Below are positions 11,848 through 21,404 of a stretch of 64,000 nucleotides of DNA, in pieces. Under the pieces are notes generated by a model, which did not search any database, was not told the origin of the DNA, and saw nothing but the letters and a program-made list of their open reading frames with translations. The position numbers and the translations under genes are program-made. The DNA is from Theobroma cacao. Its lineage: Eukaryota; Streptophyta; Magnoliopsida; Malvales; Malvaceae. The stretch is taken from NCBI RefSeq assembly GCF_000208745.1, contig NC_030853.1, positions 4,471,062 to 4,535,061 of the forward strand, read 5' to 3'. Each line of letters starts with the position of its first letter. The first letter of the stretch is position 1.

Positions 11848-14800
11848 TGTCACAGCCCAATTCTCGAGCCATGACTGGCGCAAGGGCCCAATAGGCGTGG
11901 CCCACTAGGCCCAAGCAAGCCTTTCTATGACAACTTGTTTATTAGAACACTTGTCCCTCTTTTACCTCTAAGGTTCTTAATTCATTATTTTCAAAAATAA
12001 TTTCCTTTCGAAAATAAATCATGACATCTGAATAATACCATTCACAAAATAATACTATCATTTGCCAACCTGTGGTGACATTATCATGCAAACCAAATAT
12101 ACAGTGTTTGCAACAAATCTCATGAATTACATTTAAATAACCATTTACACATACAAAAGACCTTGACTATCAGTGGAGTGACTTTGGCATGGATACTATC
12201 ATGGAGTGTTCTGGTAAACCTACCATAAGATGAACAGGAAGAAGCGCTTTTAATTGAGATCCAACTATCTACGAACTTGAAAACTAAAACATGAAATTGA
12301 AAAGGATGAGTATGAACCTAGTGAGAGAACATAGAAAGGGAACAAGCAAACGATATGGAGAGTTTTTCAAAAACATGATGTGCTCATTTAAAAACAATGC
12401 AATTTTGTATATTATGAACAAAACTTGATGCTGTGTTATTTTTCAACTCATTTTAAAACATTTAGGAAGTTCAAGCAAGGCAAGCATAGCAGAGTGAGAG
12501 TTTCTCGCTACAGTGAAAATCCAGAGCAAGGGTTAAGGCCATCCACTCGAGAGTTTCTTGCTGTAGTGAAAAGGCATTTTCGCTGCAACGAAAGTTCTGG
12601 GCAAATGAAATTAGGGGAAATTTCACTGCTATAAAAATCCAATCCTATTGCAACGAAAATCAGATTAAACACATTTGACAATAATCAAGTTTCAATAGTT
12701 AATGCAATCACATATTAATTCGAAACCCCTCTATATAGTAAATATATATATATATATATATAAACTGGTAGACCACCACCGCCTCACCCAGCTCATGTGC
12801 ACTCCCTTACCGCACATAGCCAAAGTCATCATGTGCACCCCCACATCGCGCACAGCTAATGCCATCGTGTGTACCCCCGTATCGTGCACAGGCAATATCA
12901 TCATTCACACTCCCGCACCCCATCATAACCGGCATGTGCACTCCCACACCGCACATGCATAGTTATAATTATCACACAATATTAACTATCAATACACAAC
13001 ATATATATATCAACATAATATAGGAGCACAAGGATTCATCATATTACACATTCACAACATATAACATTTCATCAAGGGCTTGTTCCCATGTAATTTTTAA
13101 AGAAAAACCAATAAAATATTTCAAGTGGTTCAATCAAGCATATAATCATTTATTCCAAAACATTTTAAGGCAAGTTCACTCACCTTACGATTGTGGGATA
13201 CTACGTTGTTATTAGTTTTGAGGCGTATCTAGCTATTTCTACTTGCCGGTCATTTGTTATTTCCTCCGGCATGCCACCACAGTACACTGTCTTTACTTTG
13301 CACTTCTAGCAACAATCCAAATTCAATATCTTTAGTGTACATCATTTTTACTTCTCTTTTTCATTCAATCGTGAATCTTTATTCAACTAACTTACATCTT
13401 GACACATTTTTACCAAAGTTGTTTTTATCCTTTGCTTGCGTAATTCTTTAAATTATAATTACCGACAACTCATTTATGACTCTAACACATATATTAATCT
13501 TTTCTAAGGACATTTATCAAGTTCAACCATCATTTCCACACCAATAACCAAGCATATGGTAGCAATTATAAATTTACTTCCATGAAACGTTTTCTAAGTC
13601 TACATGTACTACCATTCTCATTTACATGTTGCCACCAAGCATAACATCAATATTCATTCATGCACACCAACACCCATAACCTTGTAAGCCTTTCCTAACA
13701 ACACATATCCACACATATTCACATATATCCAAACTTCCAATTAATATAAGTGCCTTCCAACCATACCCATGACATCACAATAACATTACATATTGCACAC
13801 AATCATTCTCACAATATTAAACCAATCATAGGCTTCAAATTGTAGCATTAAGCTTACCACTTGGGTTTAGCTTGGATTTCACCCAATAAAATTCATAATT
13901 TTCTCGCACCCATGAACACCATAGATGCCATAAAATGATTCACACATTATTCCTCCAAAGATTTAACTAACCGAGAGCTTAAAACACAAAAATCCTTACC
14001 TTATGTTTCTTGAATCTTGAGACCCACTTGATATTTCTTCAATTACTCTTGAATCACTTACTACCCAAGCCTCCCACTTCTCTCTCCTTTCTTTTCTTTG
14101 TCGATTCTCTTTATTTTTCTTTTCAAATGCAAGGTGGTAAGGTGAAAATAACATGGGAGCATGAAAATGGCGTGGGAACATGAAGAAGAAGAAGAAAATA
14201 TCTGCTAGAGAAGATAAGAACCAATCATGGATAAGGAAGAAAAGAGTCAAAGCTTTCTTTGGAAGCTTTGACCACAATAATGGCAAAATTACCATTTTAC
14301 CTTCCAAGATTTTCACCCTTTTTAATTGTATCCTCCCATAATCTTTTAAATTCCAATTTCCTTCTATTATCTTCTTTTACACATATACAACCGAAATATA
14401 AAGTTTGTACTCCAACACAGTGTCCCCATAATATTTAAAATATTTACTTACTTGCGCTAGCTTTATTTAATAAAGACACGCGGGCCCCATTAACATCATT
14501 TTGCTCTGAAATTTCCTTGTTCTTTTTCTCCCATACTTAGATTAACCATATACTCCTTCATGAAAAATTTTGACATTGAATAAAATATTAATAATTTAAC
14601 AATATTTTATTAATAAAATATTATTTTATTTCAAAATTTTCTACTTGTCGCCTAAGCACCCAAAATGTTTTACTATGCCTCGATTCACTTCCAAATCACT
14701 TTTTATTTCGCTAATTCTTCTTCGATAAAAATATTATTATTTTGTTATTATTTCTTCACGTGCAGAATATTTTCTCCAAACTATTCCTTTCGCCTTTCAT

Positions 14801-14880
14801 CACTTTTAAACACTCTGATTAACCTCAATTGGCATTTGATAAACTTTATTAGCTACCTTATCAAAGTACAGGATATTACA
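11848..14880 (-). mobile_element. Mosaic solo LTR (A/D), TSD CTTCC
   Basis: The 5-bp duplication CTTCC is perfect at 11843-11847 and 14881-14885, so the 3033-bp block inserted as one unit. Its left part, from TGTCACAGCCC to about 13185, matches family A LTRs, including the minisatellite and palindromes. Its right part, to GGATATTACA, matches the end of the family D LTRs at 25640-28031 and 44120-46646. The switch falls at CACTCACCTTAC near 13180-13192. Read in LTR direction (minus), it has a D-like start and an A-like end. No coding frame is seen. Confidence 0.88.
12500..12960 (-). repeat. Palindrome cluster and minisatellite in mosaic LTR
   Basis: 12500-12660 holds four or more decayed copies of the CGCTGCAGCGAGAA type (for example TTTCTCGCTACAGTGAAAA). 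12790-12960 holds about five copies of the GTGCACTCCC..CCGCACA unit, the reverse complement of the array in the plus-oriented copies. Confidence 0.8.
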
Positions 14881-15319
14881 CTTCCAACGTGATTTTCACC
14901 TCGATCGGATCTGAATTGGGGCAAAGTGGTCAACATGAAAGTGTAGCTTTATCTCTTTGCTTTCAAATGGATAAGAATCGCGTCACTTGGACTTATATAG
15001 CTCAAGTTATCCTCAAAATATTGCAGCATGTATGAATGAAGCCATAACCATACTTGTATAGTTTTCTATCAAATGAGCCTTTTTTATCAAATTTCCTACA
15101 AAAGCAATGAAAGAAGTCAACAATAACTATTATTAAAGTAATATAAAACATAATAAAGTAAAATTAAACTAATATAACTTAAATTAAACTACTCAAAATG
15201 TAATCAAATTTAAACGAGACTAGCACCTAAAATACTAAAATCTGAACCTAAAATCTCAAAGATCTAGCTATTTAAGCTCCTAAAATGTGTCAAAATAACT
15301 CTAAATAGTAGAATTATCA
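14881..15319 (-). repeat. Athila-type 5' LTR, copy B3, part 2
   Basis: Continues LTR B3 after the mosaic insertion, starting with the second CTTCC. It ends at 15319 in GAATTATCA, the reverse complement of the Athila LTR start. No duplication matching the left side of the Athila block (8164-8168) is seen. Confidence 0.8.
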
Positions 15320-15827
15320 AGCATATGTTGATCTTTAAGCATTGTTGATGTCCCTTTTCAATAATACAATGATTAGGAACTTTTAAGAACAATGCTTTGA
15401 TACATAAAGATCTCATAATTGTACCTCAATACAATTCATTCACAAAGCATAAATATAGTGCGGCATTCCCACCGGGTGACCCACTCGAAGGTATTGTTTC
15501 GTTTGGGTTAAGTTCACCAGCCATACAGTGCTTCTGCAGAGCTCACCAAGCCTCGAACCTAGGACCTTTTGTTTCCCCCCGAAGGGAACGCCTTTAACCA
15601 TTCTAGCTGCCAGATGAAACAATACCTTCGAGTGGGTCCCCCAGTGGGAATGCCACATATAGTTCCATGGTCTTTTATCTACATAAGTATAAATAGTAAT
15701 TAAATTACAAACTCATGGATAAAGAACTACCTCATTGTTATTATAAATAACAAAATGTCATACATAAATATCTTAAATTGTAATTCCTATACAATCACAG
15801 ATTGACTTGTAAGGCTCATACTAATAC
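15320..15827. repeat. Dispersed repeat (family E), unplaced
   Basis: Apart from the 199-bp insertion inside it, this stretch aligns by eye with 52116-52385. Shared words include TCTTTAAGCAT, ATGCTTTGAT and AGATCTCATAA, and both copies end in GGCTCAT(C)A. No open frame or terminal structure was found, so the class is unknown; a decayed LTR is possible. Confidence 0.5.
15458..15656 (-). mobile_element. 199-bp inverted-repeat element with Pol III box B-like core, TSD ATATA
   Basis: Flanked by perfect ATATA at 15453-15457 and 15657-15661. Its ends are inverted repeats of about 45 bp (GTGCGGCATTCCCAC on the left, GTGGCATTCCCAC on the right, both running into CCCACTCGAAGGTATTGTTTC), with a 2-bp gap and a few mismatches. 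The unique centre, read on the minus strand, has GGCAGCTAGAATGGTTAAAG, then 30-40 bp on GGTTCGAGGC, placed like box A and box B of a tRNA-derived SINE. It could be a MITE-like element, a foldback element or a SINE with odd ends. A sister copy of the host repeat at 52116-52385 lacks it, which confirms insertion. Confidence 0.75.
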
Positions 15828-15966
15828 TTTTCATGGGAGCAAGCACAACCCTTACAAATGCATTTTACCGGGAGCAAGCATAACCCACAAATGCCTTTTA
15901 CTAAAAGCAAGCACAACCCATAAATATGCCTTTTAACGAGAGCAAGCATAACCCATAACTAGCTTT
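15828..15966. repeat. 33-bp minisatellite, four copies
   Basis: Four tandem units of about 33-35 bp with core GGGAGCAAGCATAACCCA, each beginning with TTTTA or TTTTC. Units differ by 15-25 per cent, so the array is old. It does not match the LTR minisatellites. Confidence 0.85.
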
Positions 15967-17059
15967 TCAAGGTTAAGCTAGAACCTTTACGATGATGGGT
16001 ATAATGAATAACAATGTTTGCCTCTAAGAGGTAGATTTTGCTAGGTGAGTACAATGCTGGAAGAGTATGATACGTACAAAGATATGTGTAAACAATAGGA
16101 ATGAAAGCAAAATGAATTTGAAGCCCAAAGATAGCTTGAAAGCTAAGTGGAAGAATGTGTTTTTCTTGCTCTAGTTCAATTTTTCTTTCTTTATTCTTTT
16201 TTTCTTGATCGTATTTGATACTTGAGTATTTAATGTTTTTCTCAACTTTTCCAACCTTTTAAAATATGTTAAGAAGTCCTTTTTATGATTTGAAAAAGTT
16301 TAAAGCCATTAGAGATTATTTTAGCAAGAAACTAGCCATTTATCTTTTGAAATTTATGTGCAACATTCATCTAGCCTTGGCTAGTTGATTACCTCTCTCT
16401 ATGGGTTGACTATGGCTTCATAAAATCTTGGAATTCATGTGCTCACTACCTTAGGGTCAACTAAAGACTTTATGGGGCTAACTATGATTGTATTTTCTAA
16501 AGTTTTCTTGCTCGTTCTTGCTCATTCTGCCATGGGATCGACTTGCCTTGCTCTAGAATTGATTGGGGCTTTAATTCTTCAATATTTCTTGTGATTTTAT
16601 CATTTAGCTTGAGCCATATCTTCCTTATGATTAAATATTGAGTGATGACTGAGTTTCTTAACTTGAAGCCAGCTTAGTGTTGTGTAGATTGATGATCTTT
16701 GAATGCTTTGAGATGAACTCCACTTATGAACCTAACTTGCAATTTTGACATCTCTAAAATAAAATGTTAGAGAGATCATAAGCACTCAAACAGCTAAGTC
16801 AAACAAGCTTATAGATATAGTTCAATAACTTCAAGAATCAAGCCTTTATTTATGTACGGATAAATGTGTAAGAGCTCAATAATTTTGAGAATTTGTCAAG
16901 GATCACTTAAGTAATGTTGAAGCAAATTATGATATTTTGTCATTATCAAAACTATAATCAATTTAAAACTAACAGAATCTTTGTTTGAGCTTAAATTCTT
17001 TGATTCAACTTCATCTTTCTTTATGTAAACTCGGTTGATCAGCCTTTCTAGATGCTTAA
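15967..17059. other. Unassigned AT-rich sequence
   Basis: About 1.1 kb with no open frame above background, no structural RNA and no LTR end. It may be the interior of the repeat whose edges are at 15320 and 34444, but nothing in it could be named. Confidence 0.4.
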
Positions 17060-17144
17060 ATCTTGTATTTCACTATAAAAAGGTTGTACTGCCATGAAAT
17101 GGTAGAAAGGTTATACTTGAGCCTTGAAAAAGTAGGATTGGTTA
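17060..17144. repeat. Short tandem repeat hit by the copia element, left half
   Basis: Units of about 40 bp built on AAGGTTATACTTGAGCCTTG and AAAAGGTAG. The same units continue at 34308-34444 on the far side of the copia element, so this was one array before the insertion. Confidence 0.7.
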
Positions 17145-18519
17145 TGTTGGTCCTTAAGGAGTGGTAACAAGGGGGTGACTAACACTTTTAAAAAGTGCCT
17201 TCATGTCAACTCTTATGCTTAAAACTCTTTGTAAGATGAAATGGAGAGATTAAAACTTGTTAAGGTTAAAAGACACCAAGTAAAGAAAAAGGTAAAAATA
17301 AGTGGACAAAATACAAGTATTTATAGTGGTTCGGTCTCTTTGACCCACATCCACTACCTTGATCTCCCAATCAAGATTTTTAACCCAACTTCACTATACT
17401 AGTGGAATTAACAGCTTCCACCAAGCTTGTATAAGGTGAGTTCTAACCCAAGCTCTAATCCCTTACAAATAATCTTAGAGTTCTTTCCACACCGTAATCA
17501 AATAAGAATTAAGAAGAAAAAGAAGTACAGATGATCACGTTGTTGATCCAAGATGAATACAATCAAGCTCATACACTTTTACAAGAATAAGAATGAAGAT
17601 CAAGCATGTAAGAGAAGATTATTTGGCTTTTTGCTCAAAATGTGATCGTAAGTGCTTCTTTCTTGCTTCTTTGACTGTTAGAGCTTTAATTGATACTTGG
17701 GGAGCCAAAATTTTTTGCTATAGATAGTTTCTAGTCTTTCTGAATATGTCTGATGCCATACTAGTTGTTATTTTTTCTACTAGCATTTAAATTCAAATAG
17801 GTAGACAATGTTTCATTAATTGCTTAAAGGAAAGCTTTAACCGATTAAGCCTTCTCCGTCTCGCATTGTTTGGCAGCTTTGCTCACTATTAAAAGAGACT
17901 CTAACCTATTAAAAACTTTCTATTTTCAAAGTTCTCTATCTAGTAGACTTCTTTTAATTGGTTAGTCATCTCTTTGATTGATTGAAGCTTATCTCTTTTT
18001 ATCTTTAACCGATTAAAATATGCTTTAACCAATTAAAAATTCTTTGAATTGAATTTCTTCATTTTCTCTCCCTTCAATGGTCATCATCAATTTAAATTTG
18101 GATTTTGGTGCTTCAAGATTCTTTAAGTCTTGTGCTTTAACCAATTAACCCTATTCTTTAACTAATTATCATACCTCTGTCATTTGCTTCTAGCCTTTTT
18201 CTTAATCAGTTAAGCCTAGTGCTAATTGATTAAGGCTTATTTGCCTTACCTTCAAATTGCTCCGAGTTTTGCCTTAATTGGTTAAGGCTTCACGTTAATT
18301 AGTTAATAATGTTTTGTTTTCACTAATCACATTCTTTTTTATTTCTTTAAGTGATTAACCCATCTTCAAATTTAGCAAGCATATTGTTTTGCCTTTAATT
18401 AACAAATTTGTTAGTGGGATTAAACTATATACTGCACACTTAAATAGTGAAGTTAGACATTAATGAATAAGGAATGTTTTGTTATCATAAAAAACATATG
18501 CAGTCAACATTCTTCCCCT
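17145..18519 (-). repeat. 3' LTR of the copia element
   Basis: 1375 bp, TGTTGG to GTCAACA on the plus strand. It is the partner of 33095-34307 and shares long blocks such as AAGATGAAATGGAGAGATTA. It carries at least twelve copies of a TTAACYGATTAA-like motif at 17820-18360. Confidence 0.93.
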
Positions 18520-18532
18520 TTTCTAATGATGA
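18520..18532 (-). other. Polypurine tract of the copia element
   Basis: On the minus strand the bases before the 3' LTR read AAAAGGGGAAGAA, a clean priming tract for plus-strand DNA synthesis in LTR retrotransposons. Confidence 0.88.
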
Positions 18533-18879
18533 CAAAACACTCTTAGATTAAGAGTGCAATGTCTTTAAAGAAATAAATTCTATGTCTAGATTTAGGGATT
18601 GCTCCCTCTAAGTATATGCTTCCCCTTAATATGTGCATTAAGAAAAATAAGGAATTCAAATTTTTTCTAGAAAACATTATTTGTCTGTGCATAAGTTTTC
18701 ACAAGTATCAACTATATATGTAACCACATAGAACATTCATAATAGCCATACAAAACATACAACTTGACACACACATTGTTCAACCACATTATTCTTAGCT
18801 TAGTTATTTTTCCTACCTTCCTTTGCTTCCTATTTCTCTTTTTTTTTTGTCATCATTCAAAAAAAGGTCATACTTAAGC

Positions 18880-20842
18880 CTAATTAGAGTCTGAGGAGGG
18901 GGAAGACTCATTAGTGTCGAAGTGCACTTTCAAGGGTATAGGGGAGGAGTTGGAGGAGGAATCAAAGGGTGTTGAGGATGTGGAAGCAGAAGTTGATGGG
19001 ATGATTTGAGGTGCTTCAGGTTTAGAGGGTTGTTTAATAGTGGTCAAAGCCAGTCTTATAGATTTTCTTCTTTTGAGAGTGGTGGTCTTGGTAGCCATTG
19101 TCTTTTTGCTTTTCCTAGAAGGTTTATTAGAAACTAACCCATTGATTGTTGCCTTGCTCTTGTCTTGAACTTGTTGTGTTGCAGTCCCCTTTTTATCTTT
19201 TTATGTTAGTTGGGCCTTTTGCTCCATCCTTTCTCTTGTTTTTTGCTAGTCAGCATCAGTTTCTTTGAGTAATTCAGTAATGAATTTGAAATCTCTATCT
19301 CTTCAGACTCTTTAGGAGATTTCTTATTAGTTTTAGTTACCTCTATATTTGCTTTGTTCTGATTTTCTTGTTCAACTTCCATCTCTTTTTTCTTTTTTTT
19401 TTTTATCATTCTTCTCTATCACTCCTTCACTTTCTTTTTCTTTCTCAATTCCTATATCTAGTTCAGTCTCATGGGTTGCAGCTTCATCTTGAAACTTACT
19501 TTCATTTTCAACATTTGCCTTGTTAGTTTCACTTTCAGGATCAAATGCATGTGTTTCAAATTGCTTTGTGGCAGCTCTTTCACTTGAAGCACTCTCAACT
19601 CTTCTTTGATTTGTAAGAGTCTCAACTTCCTTTTCTTTAAGGATCTAATTTTCAAGTTTCTGTAGTCTTTCTTCATTTTTGACAATCTTCTCAACTTGTT
19701 CAATCAACTTTCCATCAATTCTCATCAATAGGTTGAAAATCATGTCATTTTGAATGGGGGGTTGACTGATTAAAGAGAAGAGAGTGGAAAGAGTCTTAGG
19801 TCCTGAAAGACCTAGGGTACCTTTGAGTGTTTTGATTCTCTCATTTCTCTCAAGTTTATATCCCATCTTTTGTAATCTTTTAAGAAAAATACCTTGATCT
19901 TTGCTCTTGCTCTAGTCAGCCAAGAATCTAACACTTCAGATTCTTTCTTTTTGAATAAGGAGGAAATGATATTTCAATATGGTAGGTTGGCCTTATCTCT
20001 TAGACAAGTTCCTTTCATTCCTTTAATCATGTACTATGCTATATTCAAAGGAATTTCATTCACTGCAGATGACATCAGCCATTAGTATTGAGTGCAAACA
20101 AAATGGAAATTGCTACTTCTTCCATGTAAGATGGATCCCAAAAAGTAATGAAATATCCTCACTTGAGCATTCTTTATCTCACTTGCATAGCTTTGTTAGG
20201 GAAATTTTTCTTTTCTTCTTGTAATCATTTCCTACATGGGTGAAGGGTCATAGTTTGGGGAAATTGAAGATTCTCCCACTTGATACTTTGTTTTCAATAG
20301 TTTACCAATATCAGTAGCTATGATGTTAAATTCTTTTCTACACAGAAACAGATTCAGCCCATTCACTACAAAATCATTTAGGTTTACAAGCTCATCCTTT
20401 TTTAAGGTAATGCTAACGTAAAACTTTTTGACTAGAGTAGGACTATAATATCTATCTCCAAAGGTGCTTAAACCTTTAATTTTGAGTTCATCGAAAAACC
20501 TAGATAAATCAGCCTTAACCGAAGGGAATTCATCAAAGCTTCCCAAATCCATAAATTTTCCACACAAAATCATGGCATTCTCTATTTTCTTGTGTTTATC
20601 AGCATGTGTTTGATTCCTAAATCAAAAGGTTAAAGGCTTACCTTTTTCAATGGAGATGTCTTTCATTGGTGTACGTCTTTTAGTCTTTGGCCCCATTTTA
20701 TTTTGACTCTTCCTTTCCATTTCAGTTGACACATCTAACACCATTTTGCCCTTTTCTTTGCTAGTAGAATAGAAGAGTCCTCAGCATGCCTATTTTTTTT
20801 ACTCTTGTCAATAACTTTGCTAGTGATAGATATTTTTGCCAT
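18880..20842 (-). pseudogene. Extra (envelope-like position) ORF downstream of copia pol, broken
   Basis: A minus-strand coding relic of about 650 codons between pol and the PPT. It starts MAKISITSKVIDKSKKN at 20842, has an open middle part at 20573-20232 (SFDEFPSVKADLSRFFDELK, then a YYSPTLVKKFY block), a lysine- and glutamate-rich region at 19866-19206 likely to form a coiled coil, and ends with a serine-rich tail SSPIPLKVHFD..SSDSN before a stop at about 18882. SIRE-type elements are known to carry such an ORF here, sometimes called envelope-like. The middle block resembles the 'putative plant transposon protein' type of domain, judged from memory. No signal peptide or membrane segment is visible, so an envelope role is not supported here. 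Several stops and frame shifts. Confidence 0.6.
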
Positions 20843-21094
20843 TGATCTTTGCTAAAGGTTGTGACTTAGGGTTTCTCAGTTTATTTTAGAACTGGAGGGA
20901 GGAAGAAAAAATTTCAAAGAAAGACTAGGTGTCTAGGGTTTCAATTTTCTGAAATGGGTTTCACAAAAGCTGAAGAGTTTTTAAAGAGAGGTTTTATTTT
21001 CGATTCACCCATGTTTTGAGTGGGAGGTTTCCCTGTACCTCCTGCTCATTTCTTTTATTAGAATTTCTCACGCGTTAGTTTTTTCATCGCCTAA

Positions 21095-21345
21095 TGTGCT
21101 CTAATCAGTTAGAGCAAGCTTTAACTGATTAAAGTGTTATTGACTTGGAATGCTTCCTATGACTAGAACTGCTTTAACTAGTTAAGGGAATTTTTAACCA
21201 ATTGATAGCTCACTGACTTGTGCTTATCATCTTAACACAGATTTGCATTAATTGGTTAAAGAGAGCCTTAACTAGTTAAGATGGATCATGCCTTCCTTCT
21301 AAGGTATTTTTAACTAATTGGATATTTTCCAATCAATTAGCATAA
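21095..21345 (-). repeat. Array of TTAACYGATTAA-like motifs in the copia 3' noncoding region
   Basis: About eight variants (TTTAACTGATTAAAG, TTTAACTAGTTAAGG, ATTAATTGGTTAAAG and others) lie between the end of pol and the extra ORF. They match the motif array of the LTRs, though this region lies outside them. Confidence 0.75.
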
Positions 21346-21404
21346 TAGGTAAAGTCAAGCAATACACAATATATCATCAAAAACATGCTCAATTTTGCTC
21401 AATC

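Noticed and set aside
12702..12962. 86-codon frame with histidine- and threonine-rich repeats
   Set aside because: It is the translated minisatellite of the mosaic LTR.
14996..15060. Possible separate repeat at the end of LTR B3
   Set aside because: It is the ordinary Athila LTR sequence seen at 9410-9480; only the mosaic insertion separates it from its left half.
15540..15610. A functional tRNA gene
   Set aside because: Only box A- and box B-like words are seen. No acceptor stem or anticodon arm can be drawn, and the sequence lies inside a mobile element.
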